Part shown: positions 50,573 through 60,737 of the stretch, in pieces
Numbering within the stretch: the stretch's first letter is position 1
Layout: every line of letters begins with the position of its first letter
Assembly: GCF_004330295.1 (NCBI RefSeq)
Contig: NZ_SJOJ01000021.1
Span: forward strand, 29,752-93,751
Direction of reading: 5' to 3'
DNA from: Rahnella victoriana
Lineage (GTDB): Bacteria > Pseudomonadota > Gammaproteobacteria > Enterobacterales > Enterobacteriaceae
DNA: 64,000 nucleotides
Translations under genes and position numbers: made by a program
Notes under the pieces: generated by a model
Database searches by the model: none
What the model saw: the letters and a program-made list of their open reading frames with translations, nothing else
What the model was told of the DNA's origin: nothing

Positions 50573-50648
50573 CCACGTATGCCTTTCGTACAGGTGTTGT
50601 GATTAATCAATGCGTTCGCTGCCCGGTGTTTCTTATTTTTTTAGGTCA

Positions 50649-51707
50649 TTACTGCTGCATATTGATCATGACGTTTTCTTGCCACAGGCGAGGCAAGGTT
50701 TTTGCGCTCTTATCCCAGGCAGCGGGATCGGCAATCGGGTGCGCATTTTTGTATTCACCGGATGGCAGCAGTTTGGCTTTTGCGTCGTCCGGCAGGGTGA
50801 TGTGGTCCGCACGGATCGGACGGGCATAACCCTGCGCTAAGTTGATCTGACCGGCATCAGAGAAAATGTATTCACGCGCCAGTTTGGCGGCATTCGGGTG
50901 TTTGGCGAATTTGTTGATGATGGTGGTATAACCGGAAGTGATGGAGCCGTCAGAAGGGATCACCACGTCGAAGCGGGTCTTATCAATTTTGTCGCGATAG
51001 CTCAGACCGTTGAAGTCCCAGACCACACCAACCTGCACTTCACCTTTTTCCAGAGAAGCAATCACCGGGTTAGTCAGGCTCAGACGCCCTGCTTTCGCCA
51101 GTTTGCCGAAATATTCCAGACCCGGCTTGAGATCTTTTTCATTTCCGCCCATGGCGTAAGTGGCTGCCAGCACGCCGTTTGCGGCCTGCGCGGCGGTGCT
51201 CACATCACCGATTGTCACTTTGTATTTGCTCTTCAGCAGATCCGCCCAGCTGTGCGGCTCATCTTTAACCTGAGATTTATCAATGATGAACGCGATAGTG
51301 CCGGTGTAAGCGAGTGCCCACATACCGTCTTTATCTTTCGCCCAGTCTGGCACCTGATCCCAGGTGGTGGGTTTATAAGGCTGAGTCACGCCTTTTTGCA
51401 CAGCAACCGGACCAAAGGCAGCACCCACGTCACCAATATCGGCGCTGGCATTGTCTTTCTCTGCCAGGAACTTTGCGATTTCCTGAGCAGAACTCATGTC
51501 GGTATCGCTGTGCTTCAGGCCATATTTGGTGCTCAGATCAGCCCAGGTGGCTTTCCAGTTCGCCCAGTCATCAGGCATACCGACACTGTTTACCGTTCCT
51601 TCGGCTTGCGCCGCTTTCAGGAGTTCAGCAGGAGGTTCAGCGGCAAATGCCGATGAAGCGGAGAAGACAAGTGCGCTGGTTAACACAGAAGCGAACAACT
51701 GTTTCAT
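50649..51707 (-). CDS. Periplasmic substrate-binding protein of the ABC importer
   Basis: The 352-residue protein has a Sec signal peptide (KQLFASVLTSALVFSASSAF then A/AEPP). The mature part resembles the PotD/FbpA class of extracellular solute-binding proteins (AQAEGTVNSVGMPDDWANWK, DIGDVGAAFGPVAVQKGV, VVWDFNGLSYRD). The ligand is not predictable from sequence. It is the first gene of the operon, 76 bp before the phosphohydrolase gene. Its promoter region has a HutC-type operator and a Pho-box-like sequence. Confidence 0.9.
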   Translation of the reverse strand: MKQLFASVLTSALVFSASSAFAAEPPAELLKAAQAEGTVNSVGMPDDWANWKATWADLSTKYGLKHSDTDMSSAQEIAKFLAEKDNASADIGDVGAAFGPVAVQKGVTQPYKPTTWDQVPDWAKDKDGMWALAYTGTIAFIIDKSQVKDEPHSWADLLKSKYKVTIGDVSTAAQAANGVLAATYAMGGNEKDLKPGLEYFGKLAKAGRLSLTNPVIASLEKGEVQVGVVWDFNGLSYRDKIDKTRFDVVIPSDGSITSGYTTIINKFAKHPNAAKLAREYIFSDAGQINLAQGYARPIRADHITLPDDAKAKLLPSGEYKNAHPIADPAAWDKSAKTLPRLWQENVMINMQQ

Positions 51708-51739
51708 AACGGATGCTCCGGATGGTAGTGTGTGTGAAG

Positions 51740-51757
51740 TGCTGGTCTAGTCCAGCA
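51740..51757. promoter_or_regulatory. HutC/NagR-type operator before the importer operon
   Basis: TGCTGG-TCTAGT-CCAGCA is palindromic. Its core TGGTCTAGTCCA (51743-51754) differs by one base from the TGGTCTAGACCA-type sites bound by GntR/HutC regulators such as NagR. It begins 33 bp upstream of the binding-protein start and lies just downstream of the predicted transcription start. Confidence 0.7.
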
Positions 51758-51768
51758 AGAACCAAGCC

Positions 51769-51802
51769 AATCTAACGATCAATTGTGATAATTATATGTC
51801 AG
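51769..51802 (-). promoter_or_regulatory. Pho-box-like sequence with possible -10 element
   Basis: On the minus strand CTGACAT-ATAA-TTATCAC (51785-51802) has the 7-4-7 layout of a PhoB box; the halves match CTGTCAT at 6/7 and 4/7. Ten bases later is TAGATT (51769-51774), a possible -10 (4/6). PhoB boxes normally replace the -35 at this distance. It is a prediction only. Confidence 0.5.
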
Positions 51803-51911
51803 CGTGAAAAAGCAGCAGTTTTAAGCTTCCAGCTGTTAACAGGCGCACATTATTTACGCGATAAAGAGTCGGATTGGTGCAAAAACGCACTGAAATGAGG
51901 CTTGCTGTCCG

Positions 51912-52622
51912 ATGAGTGAAGCGCAGACCACCCTTGCCGTTATCTGCAAGGCATTGAGCGAAAGCATTGCAGCCGGGGCATTTTCTGCCGAGGGAAGGCT
52001 GCCTTCTGAGCGCGCGTTAAGTGAACAATTTTCTACTACCCGGATCACGTTACGGGAAGCCTTGAGCCAGCTTGAGGCACAGGGGCTGATTTACCGGGAA
52101 GTGCGCCGTGGCTGGTTTGTCTCCCCGCCGCGCATTATCTATAACCCGTTGCAAAGAAGTCACTTTCACGCCATGGCGAAAGATCAGGGCCGCAGCGCCC
52201 AGACCGAAGTGATTGATGCGAAGCACTGCATTGCTGGCCGTGCGGTGTGTCTGAAATTACTGTTACCGCCAGACAGCGAGGTGATTTGCATCCGCCGGTT
52301 GCGGTATATCGACAACCGCCCGGTACTGTATGTCGAACACTATCTCAATCCATTGTATTTTCAGGGGATTCTCGACGCTGATCTCACGGCATCCCTGACA
52401 GATTTGTATGCATCTCGTTATGATATTCATTACGGGCGGGTACGGTTCGATATGGTGCCGACATTGCTGAGCGGCGAGGCTTCACACGCGTTGCGCGTGG
52501 CGTCAGGCAGTCCGGCTCTGTTTATCACACGGACCAACCGCGACCAGCACGATCGGGTCATCGACTGTGATCTGGAATACTGGCGCTATGACGCTCTGCA
52601 CATCGATGTGGAAGTGAGTTGA
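51912..52622 (+). CDS. GntR/HutC-family regulator with UTRA domain
   Basis: The 236-residue regulator has an N-terminal GntR winged helix (LPSERALSEQFSTTRITLRE then ALSQLEAQGLIYREVRRGWF) and a C-terminal UTRA effector-binding domain from about residue 85. It is divergent from the importer operon across 204 bp that contain a matching HutC-type operator, so it most likely represses that operon until its ligand appears. It resembles PhnR-type regulators of phosphonate uptake in layout, but orthology is not established. Confidence 0.9.
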   Translation: MSEAQTTLAVICKALSESIAAGAFSAEGRLPSERALSEQFSTTRITLREALSQLEAQGLIYREVRRGWFVSPPRIIYNPLQRSHFHAMAKDQGRSAQTEVIDAKHCIAGRAVCLKLLLPPDSEVICIRRLRYIDNRPVLYVEHYLNPLYFQGILDADLTASLTDLYASRYDIHYGRVRFDMVPTLLSGEASHALRVASGSPALFITRTNRDQHDRVIDCDLEYWRYDALHIDVEVS

Positions 52623-52648
52623 TTTAAGTGGAAAAAAACACCGATGGG

Positions 52649-52772
52649 ATACCCTAAATCATTCGAGATGAATCAAGGCGGCAACTGAATGAACCCCAGG
52701 AGCTTACTGAAGTAAGTGACTGGGGTTCGTGATGGCAGCCAACGCAGAGTCAACTTGAAGGATGACGGGTAT
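52649..52772 (+). repeat. ERIC element 4, at the metH stop codon
   Basis: This is a canonical ERIC of 124 bp, from ATACCC to GGGTAT, with the core AGTAAGTGACTGGGGTTCGT and the end AACTTGAAGGATGACGGGTA. Its last base overlaps the metH TAA stop. It also marks the junction with the accessory importer cluster. Confidence 0.95.
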
Positions 52773-55700
52773 TAGTCAGCGTCGTAACCTAAGTTCGGCG
52801 CCAGCCAGCGTTCTACTTCAGCGACCGGCATATTTTTACGCGCGGCGTAATCCTCCACCTGATCACGCTGAATCTGCGCCACGGCGAAATATTTGCTGTC
52901 AGGATGACTGAAATACCAGCCTGATACCGCCGCCCCCGGCCACATGGCGAATGACTCGGTCAGTTGCATACCGGTGTTGGCTTCGACATCCAGCAGCTTC
53001 CAGATTTGCCCTTTTTCGGTATGTTCAGGACAGGCCGGATAGCCCGGAGCCGGACGTATCCCCTGATAATTTTCGCGGATCAGGTCTTCGTTACTCAGGT
53101 TCTCGTTAGCCGCAAAACCCCAGTACACCTTACGCACTTTTTCATGCAGGTATTCCGCGAACGCTTCTGCCAGACGATCAGCCAGCGCCTTGATCATGAT
53201 CTTATTGTAATCATCATGCTGCTTGTCATACGCCTCGGCCAGCGCGTCTTCTTCCAGCCCGCCGGTGACGGCAAACGCGCCCAGGTAATCTTTTTTGCCG
53301 CTGGATTTCGGTGCGACAAAGTCAGCCAGACAGTAGTTGGCGAAATCCGTTTTTTCGGTTTGCTGACGCAGATGATGACTGACGACCAGCACATCCTGAC
53401 GGCGTTCGTCGCTGTAGATTTCGATGTCGTCGCCCTTGCGGTTTGCCGGGAACAGGCCGACCACACCGCGCGGATTCAGCAATTTCTCTGTGGAAAGCTT
53501 ATCCAGCAGGTCATTGGCATCTTTGAACAGGCGCTTCGCTTCTTCGCCGACCACGTCGTCTTCCAGGATGCGCGGATATTTACCGGCCAGAGACCAGGTC
53601 ATAAAGAACGGCGTCCAGTCGATGTAGTTACGCAGCGTTTCAATGCTGGCTTCAACTTTCTGGATACCCAGACGATGCGCCACTGGCGGCGTGTAATCGT
53701 CCCAGTCAATCACGGTGGCGTTGTCGCGGGCCACTTCAAGGCTGACTGGCGGTGTGCGGGGTTTTTTACGGCCGTGCTGGATACGCACGGTGTCGTACTC
53801 TTTGCGCGTGCGTTCGATAAACGCGTCACGCTGATCTTTTGACAGCAACGCAGAGACCACGCCGACAGAACGCGAGGCGTTTTGCACATAGCAGGTTGCG
53901 CCACTGTAATTTTGTTCGATTTTAACTGCGGTGTGCGCTTTCGATGTAGTCGCGCCACCAATCAGCAACGGCATGGTGAAGCCGCGGCGTTCCATCTCTT
54001 TCGCCACGTTGACCATTTCGTCGAGCGACGGAGTAATCAGCCCGGAAAGCCCGATGATATCGACATTTTCTTCAATGGCGGTTTTCAGAATTTTGTCGGT
54101 CGGCACCATTACGCCGAGATCAATAATCTCGTAGTTATTACATTGCAGCACCACGCCGACAATGTTTTTGCCGATGTCATGCACATCGCCTTTTACCGTG
54201 GCGAGCAGGATTTTGCCGTTGGTCTGGCCCTTCTCCTTACTGGCCTCAATGTACGGCTCCAGATAGGCCACTGCCTGTTTCATGACGCGTGCGGATTTCA
54301 CCACCTGCGGCAGAAACATTTTACCGGCACCAAACAGGTCGCCGACGACGTTCATGCCGTCCATCAGCGGACCTTCAATCACTTCAATAGGACGCGCGGC
54401 CATCTGACGGCACTCTTCTGTATCCAGCTCAATAAATTCAGTGATGCCTTTGACCAGCGAGTATTCGAGGCGTTTTTTGACTTCCCAGCTGCGCCATTCC
54501 GCCTGCTGCTTATTCGCTTCGCCATCGTCCTTGCTGCCCCGGTATTTTTCTGCCAGTTCCAGCAGACGTTCGGTACCATCGTCGCGGCGGTTGAGGATCA
54601 CATCTTCAACGGCGTCGCGCAGTTCGGCCGGTAAGTCATCATAAATCGCCAACTGACCGGCGTTGACGATGCCCATATCCATACCGTTACGGATGGCGTG
54701 ATACAGGAACACGGCGTGGATGGCTTCACGTACGGGTTCGTTACCACGGAATGAGAAGGAAACATTGGAAACACCGCCCGAAATCAGCGCGTGTGGCAAC
54801 TCTGCTTTGATATCGGCGCAGGCTTCGATGAAATCGACGGCGTAGTTGTTATGCTCTTCAATGCCGGTGGCGACTGCGAAAATATTCGGGTCGAAAATGA
54901 TGTCTTCCGGCGGAAAGCCGACTTTCTCCGTCAGCAGTTTGTAGGCACGACGACAGATTTCAATTTTGCGGGCGCGGGTGTCTGCCTGTCCGGTTTCATC
55001 GAACGCCATGACCACCATGGCCGCGCCATAACGGCGCACCATACGGGCATGGTGCAGGAAGGCTTCCTCGCCTTCTTTCATGGAAATCGAGTTAACAATC
55101 CCTTTGCCTTGAATGCATTTCAGGCCTTTTTCGATGACATCCCATTTGGAGGAGTCAATCATGATCGGCACGCGGGCGATATCCGGCTCACCGGCAATCA
55201 GGTTGAGGAAACGCACCATCGCCGCTTCGGCGTCGAGCATCCCTTCATCCATGTTGATGTCGATGATCTGCGCGCCACTTTCCACCTGCTGACGGGCTAC
55301 GGCCAGCGCTTCTGCATACTTCTCTTCTTTAATCAGTCGCTTGAAACGTGCCGACCCGGTGACGTTGGTACGTTCGCCGACGTTCACGAACAAGGTTTGC
55401 GGGTCGATGGTCAGCGGTTCAAGACCTGCCAGCCGGCAGGCAACGGGAAGGGTTGGCAACGCACGAGGCGGCACGCCTTCTACGGCTTTTACCATCGCCG
55501 CGATATGCGCAGGCGTGGTGCCACAACAGCCACCGACAATATTCAGAAAGCCCGAGCGCGCCCATTCGGCAATGTGCCCGGCCATTTCTTTGGCGTCCAG
55601 ATCGTATTCACCAAAGGCATTCGGTAAACCGGCGTTCGGGTGAGCGGTCACGTAGCATTCTGCAATGCGTGATAATTCAGCGACATATTGACGTAGTTCA

Positions 55701-56455
55701 TCCGGCCCCAGGGCGCAGTTCAGGCCAAAAGTCAGGGGCTTAACGTGGCGCAGGGAGTTATAAAAGGCTTCGGTGGTCTGCCCCGACAATGTACGGCCGG
55801 AGGCATCGGTAATGGTGCCGGAAACCATCACCGGCAGCACGATGCCCATCGCTTCGAATTCACTTTCTACCGCGAACGTCGCGGCTTTGGCATTGAGGGT
55901 ATCGAAGACGGTTTCGATCATGATCAGATCCGCACCGCCTTCGATCAGCGCGCGGGTCGATTCACGGTAAGCTTCGACCAGTTGATCGAAAGACACATTA
56001 CGGAAAGCCGGATCGTTAACATCAGGCGAGATCGACGCCGTGCGGTTGGTCGGGCCTAACACCCCGGCGACGTAACGTGGTTTATCCGGCGTGCGTGCGG
56101 TCCACTCATCGGCACACTGACGCGCCAGACGTGCGGCTTCGTAGTTAATTTCCGCCGACAGCGATTCCATATGGTAGTCAGCCATGGCAATCGTGGTGGA
56201 GTTAAAAGTGTTGGTTTCGAGGATATCCGCGCCAGCAGCAAGATAACCGTTGTGGATCTCGATGATCACTTCCGGTCTGGAAAGCACCAGAAGATCGTTA
56301 TTGCCTTTCAGATCGCTTTCCCAGTCAGCAAAACGTTCGCCACGGTAATCTTCTTCTTCCAGACGATAGCTTTGGATCATGGTGCCCATGCCGCCGTCCA
56401 GAACCAAAATGCGCTGTGCCAGTTGCTTATGTAGCGCCTCAACTCGATTAGTCAC
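52772..56455 (-). CDS. metH: Cobalamin-dependent methionine synthase
   Basis: The enzyme transfers a methyl group from methyltetrahydrofolate to homocysteine through cobalamin. Starting at GTG 56453-56455, with GAGGTG just upstream, gives 1227 residues, exactly the E. coli length; an in-frame ATG a few codons earlier lacks a ribosome site. Domains in order are homocysteine-binding with zinc cysteines ([15 protein letters not shown]), pterin-binding ([14 protein letters not shown]), B12-binding with the cobalt-ligand histidine ([12 protein letters not shown]) and the AdoMet reactivation domain ([12 protein letters not shown]). It is divergent from iclR. Confidence 0.98.
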   Translation of the reverse strand: MTNRVEALHKQLAQRILVLDGGMGTMIQSYRLEEEDYRGERFADWESDLKGNNDLLVLSRPEVIIEIHNGYLAAGADILETNTFNSTTIAMADYHMESLSAEINYEAARLARQCADEWTARTPDKPRYVAGVLGPTNRTASISPDVNDPAFRNVSFDQLVEAYRESTRALIEGGADLIMIETVFDTLNAKAATFAVESEFEAMGIVLPVMVSGTITDASGRTLSGQTTEAFYNSLRHVKPLTFGLNCALGPDELRQYVAELSRIAECYVTAHPNAGLPNAFGEYDLDAKEMAGHIAEWARSGFLNIVGGCCGTTPAHIAAMVKAVEGVPPRALPTLPVACRLAGLEPLTIDPQTLFVNVGERTNVTGSARFKRLIKEEKYAEALAVARQQVESGAQIIDINMDEGMLDAEAAMVRFLNLIAGEPDIARVPIMIDSSKWDVIEKGLKCIQGKGIVNSISMKEGEEAFLHHARMVRRYGAAMVVMAFDETGQADTRARKIEICRRAYKLLTEKVGFPPEDIIFDPNIFAVATGIEEHNNYAVDFIEACADIKAELPHALISGGVSNVSFSFRGNEPVREAIHAVFLYHAIRNGMDMGIVNAGQLAIYDDLPAELRDAVEDVILNRRDDGTERLLELAEKYRGSKDDGEANKQQAEWRSWEVKKRLEYSLVKGITEFIELDTEECRQMAARPIEVIEGPLMDGMNVVGDLFGAGKMFLPQVVKSARVMKQAVAYLEPYIEASKEKGQTNGKILLATVKGDVHDIGKNIVGVVLQCNNYEIIDLGVMVPTDKILKTAIEENVDIIGLSGLITPSLDEMVNVAKEMERRGFTMPLLIGGATTSKAHTAVKIEQNYSGATCYVQNASRSVGVVSALLSKDQRDAFIERTRKEYDTVRIQHGRKKPRTPPVSLEVARDNATVIDWDDYTPPVAHRLGIQKVEASIETLRNYIDWTPFFMTWSLAGKYPRILEDDVVGEEAKRLFKDANDLLDKLSTEKLLNPRGVVGLFPANRKGDDIEIYSDERRQDVLVVSHHLRQQTEKTDFANYCLADFVAPKSSGKKDYLGAFAVTGGLEEDALAEAYDKQHDDYNKIMIKALADRLAEAFAEYLHEKVRKVYWGFAANENLSNEDLIRENYQGIRPAPGYPACPEHTEKGQIWKLLDVEANTGMQLTESFAMWPGAAVSGWYFSHPDSKYFAVAQIQRDQVEDYAARKNMPVAEVERWLAPNLGYDAD

Positions 56456-56563
56456 TTTCACCTCATCACCCATCACGCACACCCGGCAAATTGTTCGTTC
56501 ATACGCCGGAAATTATGGTCAACATCCTAGCATACCTTCCTCAGCCAAAAGCCCGCGCCGACG

Positions 56564-56576
56564 TGAGACTTTTTCA
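56564..56576. promoter_or_regulatory. Possible MetR site upstream of metH
   Basis: TGAG-ACTTT-TTCA matches seven of eight defined bases of the MetR pattern TGAA-N5-TTCA and lies about 110 bp before metH, which MetR activates in E. coli. Short patterns like this also occur by chance. Confidence 0.4.
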
Positions 56577-56650
56577 ATTCGGGAAGACATCCCGCAAATG
56601 CGATGCAACACATCGGATGAGCGCAAAGGCAGGTTGCGATCCATACTGTA

Positions 56651-56669
56651 AAAACGAAAACCAATTCCA
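56651..56669. promoter_or_regulatory. Possible IclR autoregulatory site
   Basis: Read on the minus strand, TGGAATTGGTTTTCGTTTT matches the predicted aceB-promoter IclR site at 15 of 19 positions. It lies 51 bp before the iclR start, and IclR represses its own gene in E. coli. Confidence 0.5.
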
Positions 56670-56720
56670 AAAATGACTTTTCTTCGCCAGCTTTTGGCGC
56701 ATCTTACAAGGAACAGGCTC

Positions 56721-57563
56721 ATGGCAACGTCCGTCTCAGCTCCGGCCAAACGTACTAAGAAAACCAAAGCCGCTGCCGCCACCAGCAGCGCCGCTACCGG
56801 GCAGGTTCAGTCCCTGACACGTGGCCTGAAATTGCTGGAATATATCGCGGAAGCCCAGGGCAGCGTGGCGCTGACCGATCTGGCTCAGCAGGCAGGATTA
56901 CCCAATTCCACCACGCACCGTTTGCTGACGACCATGCAGCAGCAGGGGTTTGTTCGTCAGGTGGGCGATTTGGGCTTGTGGACCATTGGCTCGCATGCGT
57001 TTGTTGTCGGCAGCAGCTTCCTGCAGAGCCGCAATTTACTGGCAATGGTGCATCCGATGTTGCGCCGCCTGATGGAAGAATCCGGCGAAACGGTCAATCT
57101 GGCGGTGCTGGATCACAGTGACTATCAGGCGATCATCATCGATCAGGTGCAGTGCAATGCGCTGATGCGCATGTCCGCGCCGATTGGTGGCAAATTGCCA
57201 ATGCATGCGTCAGGGGCCGGTAAAGCATTTCTTTCGACGCTGCCGGAAGAACGTCTGGCAAAACTGCTGCATAAGATTGGCTTGCACAGCTATACGCCGC
57301 TGACGAAAACCTCTCCGGCAAACCTGAAACAGGAGCTGGCGGATACACGCAAGCGCGGCTATGCCTTTGATGATGAAGAACATGCGCTGGGTTTGCGCTG
57401 TGTGGCGACCTGCATTTACGACGAGCATAACGATGCATATGCGGCGATTTCTATCTCGGGTCCGGTTTCGCGGATCACCGATGACCGTGTGACCGAGCTG
57501 GGCGCGCTGGTGATCCACGCAGCAAAAGAAATTACGCAGGCTTACGGCGGCGGGAAACACTGA
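56721..57563 (+). CDS. iclR: Acetate operon repressor IclR
   Basis: The 280-residue repressor of aceBAK has an N-terminal winged helix (LTDLAQQAGLPNSTTHRLLT) and a C-terminal glyoxylate/pyruvate-sensing GAF-like domain (APIGGKLPMHASGAGKAFLS). The Lys/Ala/Ser-rich N-terminal tail is typical. ATG 56721 follows AAGGAA. It lies between metH and aceK, converging with aceK, as in E. coli. Confidence 0.97.
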   Translation: MATSVSAPAKRTKKTKAAAATSSAATGQVQSLTRGLKLLEYIAEAQGSVALTDLAQQAGLPNSTTHRLLTTMQQQGFVRQVGDLGLWTIGSHAFVVGSSFLQSRNLLAMVHPMLRRLMEESGETVNLAVLDHSDYQAIIIDQVQCNALMRMSAPIGGKLPMHASGAGKAFLSTLPEERLAKLLHKIGLHSYTPLTKTSPANLKQELADTRKRGYAFDDEEHALGLRCVATCIYDEHNDAYAAISISGPVSRITDDRVTELGALVIHAAKEITQAYGGGKH

Positions 57564-57576
57564 AAGAAAGACGACA

Positions 57577-57599
57577 ATCCCGCCGGAGTGTGGCGGGAT
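57577..57599. terminator. Hairpin between convergent iclR and aceK
   Basis: ATCCCGCC and GGCGGGAT pair around a 7-nt loop. A T-rich tract follows on the minus strand, so it best serves aceK. Confidence 0.7.
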
Positions 57600-57610
57600 G
57601 ATGAAGCGTT

Positions 57611-59323
57611 TTAACGGCGGCAGAAACGCTGAGAGCGGCGATAAGCAAAGACATCTTCAACGTGCCCTTCACGGATGCGTTGCTGCAAATTACGCCAGTA
57701 AGCGGCGCAAAACAGGTCATCGTGTAATGCTTCAAAGATCTGGCCCAGACGTTTGTCACTGCATAAGAAATGCCGGAACTCCTCCGGGAAAACGTCGCCG
57801 GGTGCGATGCTGTACCAGGGTTCGCTGGCCAGTTCATCTTCAGGATATCGCGGTGCGGGAATGTCGCGGAAGTTTACTTCGGTCATGTAACAGATTTCAT
57901 CGTAGTCATAAAACACCACGCGGCCATGACGGGTGACGCCAAAATTCTTAAACAACATATCGCCGGGGAAGATGTTCGCTGCTGCCAGCTGTTTGATCGC
58001 GTTGCCATATTCCTCAATCACGTCATGAAGTTGTGCGTCACTGGCCTGTTCCAGATATAAATTCAGCGGCGTCATACGCCGTTCGATGTACAGATGTCTG
58101 AGCGCAATAGTGTCCCCCAGATCTTCGATTTTAGCGGGGACTTCGCGCTGAAGCTCTGCCATCAGTTCCGGGCTGATGTTTTTCTTCGGCAAAACAAAGT
58201 GCTCAAACTCCTGGGTATCGGCCATCCGCCCGACGCGATCGTGTTCTTTCACCAGCTGATAGCAGGCCATGACCTGAGCTTCAGTCACTTCTTTTTGCGG
58301 GGCAAAATTATCCTTTATCACTTTGAACACCCGGTCACTGCCGGGCAGGGTAAATACCAGCATCACCATGCCTTTGACGCCCGGCGCAATAATAAAAGGC
58401 TGGTCGGTTTGTGCCATAAAGCGCAGGTGCTCACGGTAACATTCTGTTTTTGCATGCTTCTGGCAACCGATCGCGCTGTAAAGTTCAGCGGTAGTTTTGG
58501 CCGGTAAAATCTCACGCAACCATTCCACCAGCGCGCCAGGCTGCGGGGCATACACCATGAAGTACGAGCGGGCGAAGCCGAAAACAATGCTGGCGTCGTT
58601 GCTCTCGGTCAGACAGGCATCCACAAATAACTGATTCTGATGGCTGAGATGCACCGGTAATAACAGTGGGAATACCTGTGAACCGGCCCTGATTTTGCCG
58701 ATGATCCACGCGGCTTTATTGCGATAGAAAATCTCGGTCGCGATCTCAATATCCGCATCCGCCAGCCACGTCGCAGAAAAGCGTTGCTGTAAGGCATTCG
58801 CAATATAATCCACATCGCGATTCGCATCTTCCCACGCTAAACGCACCGGAAGGTCGCCCAGCACTTTTGCCAGCGTGACGATAAGCGTTCCGTTAACCGG
58901 ATACCGCCGTGACAGAGGACGTGCGCAATGATGCGGCCGCAGGGAGGATTGTTCACTGAAAATAAAGAGTTTATCCGCCGTCAGATCCCTGTGTTTAAAA
59001 ATCCGGCAATAGACTGAATTAAAGAAACTTTCTGCAATTTCAGCACGGGGATAGTCAGGCAGCAGGCCGGAGTAACATTCCTTTATACGGACCAGAAACG
59101 CGGCATCATAAAAGTGCTGGCCGGTGATGCATTTAAGCTGCGCGACAACCAGCCCGACATGGTGGTCATACAGATGAATACGCTGTTTCATCGCCGCCTG
59201 CACGGCAGGCCAGTCAGCATTTTCAAAGCGTTGCTGGGCGCCTGCCGTCACCTCAAGAAAACGGCCATACTGTGCGTCAAATCCCTGCAAAATGGTCTGC
59301 GCAATCAACAGCTCAATACGCAT
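57611..59323 (-). CDS. aceK: Isocitrate dehydrogenase kinase/phosphatase
   Basis: The 570-residue bifunctional enzyme phosphorylates and dephosphorylates isocitrate dehydrogenase, directing isocitrate to the glyoxylate bypass. The ATP-binding region near residues 310-340 ([20 protein letters not shown] then [10 protein letters not shown]) and the kinase-like core [23 protein letters not shown] are present. ATG 59323 follows GGAG by eight bases. It is the last gene of aceBAK, separated from aceA by 51 bp with a hairpin that probably lowers its expression. Confidence 0.97.
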   Translation of the reverse strand: MRIELLIAQTILQGFDAQYGRFLEVTAGAQQRFENADWPAVQAAMKQRIHLYDHHVGLVVAQLKCITGQHFYDAAFLVRIKECYSGLLPDYPRAEIAESFFNSVYCRIFKHRDLTADKLFIFSEQSSLRPHHCARPLSRRYPVNGTLIVTLAKVLGDLPVRLAWEDANRDVDYIANALQQRFSATWLADADIEIATEIFYRNKAAWIIGKIRAGSQVFPLLLPVHLSHQNQLFVDACLTESNDASIVFGFARSYFMVYAPQPGALVEWLREILPAKTTAELYSAIGCQKHAKTECYREHLRFMAQTDQPFIIAPGVKGMVMLVFTLPGSDRVFKVIKDNFAPQKEVTEAQVMACYQLVKEHDRVGRMADTQEFEHFVLPKKNISPELMAELQREVPAKIEDLGDTIALRHLYIERRMTPLNLYLEQASDAQLHDVIEEYGNAIKQLAAANIFPGDMLFKNFGVTRHGRVVFYDYDEICYMTEVNFRDIPAPRYPEDELASEPWYSIAPGDVFPEEFRHFLCSDKRLGQIFEALHDDLFCAAYWRNLQQRIREGHVEDVFAYRRSQRFCRR

Positions 59324-59347
59324 AGCGGCAGCTCCATGAGGAAAAGA

Positions 59348-59363
59348 CCCGGCTTTCACCGGG
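59348..59363. promoter_or_regulatory. aceA-aceK intercistronic hairpin
   Basis: CCCGG-CTTTCA-CCGGG forms a short stem between aceA and aceK. In E. coli structured RNA at this place is linked to the much lower level of AceK than AceA. Confidence 0.55.
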
Positions 59364-59374
59364 CCTGCCGGGGA

Positions 59375-60697
59375 TCAGTGTGACGTGGAGGAAAACTGCT
59401 GTTCTTCGGTCGAGCCGGTGAGCGCGGTAACCGAGGAACGCCCGCCCTGAATGATGGTGGTGACTTTGTCGAAATAGCCGGTTCCGACTTCCTGCTGGTG
59501 GGATGCAAAAGTGTAGCCGCGACCGATGGCGGCAAATTCCGGCTCCTGCACTTTTTCGACGTAGTGCTTCATCCCCTCACCCTGCGCATAAGCATGGGCA
59601 AGATCGAACATGTTGAACCACATGCTGTGAATGCCCGCCAGCGTGATGAACTGGTACTGATAGCCCATCGCAGCCAGCTGATCCTGGAAACTGGCGATGG
59701 TCTGATCGTCGAGATTTTTCTTCCAGTTAAACGATGGCGAGCAGTTATATGCCAGCAGTTTGCCCGGGAATTTGGCGTGAATAGCCTCGGCGAAACGCTG
59801 CGCCAGTTTGAGATCAGGCGTCGAGGTTTCGCACCACACGACGTCGGCATACGGGGCATACGCCAGCCCGCGGCTGATGGCCTGCTCAATCCCGGCGTGT
59901 GTCCGGTAGAAACCTTCGTGCGTTCTTTCGCCGGTTATAAACTGGCTGTCATACGGGTCGCAGTCTGACGTCAGTAAATCAGCGGCATCCGCATCGGTAC
60001 GCGCCACCAGCAACGTCGGTACACCCAGCACGTCGGCGGCGAGCCGCGCCGATACCAGTTTCTGGACGGCTTCCTGTGTGGGTACCAGAACTTTGCCCCC
60101 CATATGTCCGCACTTCTTCACGGCAGCAAGCTGATCTTCAAAGTGAACGGCTGCGGCACCGGCTTCAATCATCGATTTCATCAGCTCAAAAGCATTGAGC
60201 ACGCCGCCAAAACCCGCTTCTGCATCAGCCACGATCGGCAGGAAATAATCGGTATAGCCCGGCTGACCCGGTTCAATGTTATTGGCCCACTGAATCTGAT
60301 CCGCGCGGCGGAAAGTGTTGTTAATCCGCGCCACCACTTCAGGCACCGAATTCACCGGATATAAAGACTGGTCGGGGTACATACTCGAAGCCGTATTCGC
60401 ATCGGCAGCCACCTGCCAGCCGGAAAGATAAATGGCCTCAATACCGGCTTTCGCCTGCTGCAATGCCTGTCCACCAGTCAGTGCGCCCAGACAATTGACA
60501 TACCCTTTACGCGAGGCCCCGTGCAGCAGATTCCACAGACGGGCGGCACCGTGCTGTGCCAGTGTGCATTCGGGATTGACCGAGCCGCGCAGGCTGATCA
60601 CTTCTGCCGCAGTGTAAGGTCGGGTGATATTTTTCCAGCGTGGCTGGTTCCAGGTTTCTTCAAGCTGCTGAATTTGCTGAGTACGGGTCGTTTTCAT
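59375..60697 (-). CDS. aceA: Isocitrate lyase
   Basis: The enzyme cleaves isocitrate to glyoxylate and succinate. It has 440 residues, against 434 in E. coli. The catalytic loop KKCGHMGGK carries Cys196; [10 protein letters not shown] and [13 protein letters not shown] are conserved. GGAG lies nine bases before the ATG. It follows aceB by 40 bp. Confidence 0.98.
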   Translation of the reverse strand: MKTTRTQQIQQLEETWNQPRWKNITRPYTAAEVISLRGSVNPECTLAQHGAARLWNLLHGASRKGYVNCLGALTGGQALQQAKAGIEAIYLSGWQVAADANTASSMYPDQSLYPVNSVPEVVARINNTFRRADQIQWANNIEPGQPGYTDYFLPIVADAEAGFGGVLNAFELMKSMIEAGAAAVHFEDQLAAVKKCGHMGGKVLVPTQEAVQKLVSARLAADVLGVPTLLVARTDADAADLLTSDCDPYDSQFITGERTHEGFYRTHAGIEQAISRGLAYAPYADVVWCETSTPDLKLAQRFAEAIHAKFPGKLLAYNCSPSFNWKKNLDDQTIASFQDQLAAMGYQYQFITLAGIHSMWFNMFDLAHAYAQGEGMKHYVEKVQEPEFAAIGRGYTFASHQQEVGTGYFDKVTTIIQGGRSSVTALTGSTEEQQFSSTSH

Positions 60698-60737
60698 GGC
60701 AAATGCTCCGGTCTTTTTATGTGTAGGATAAGAAGGA

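Noticed and set aside
52964..53842. A 292-codon plus-strand frame inside metH
   Set aside because: It is a shadow of the metH frame in GC-rich DNA; metH is complete and of standard length.
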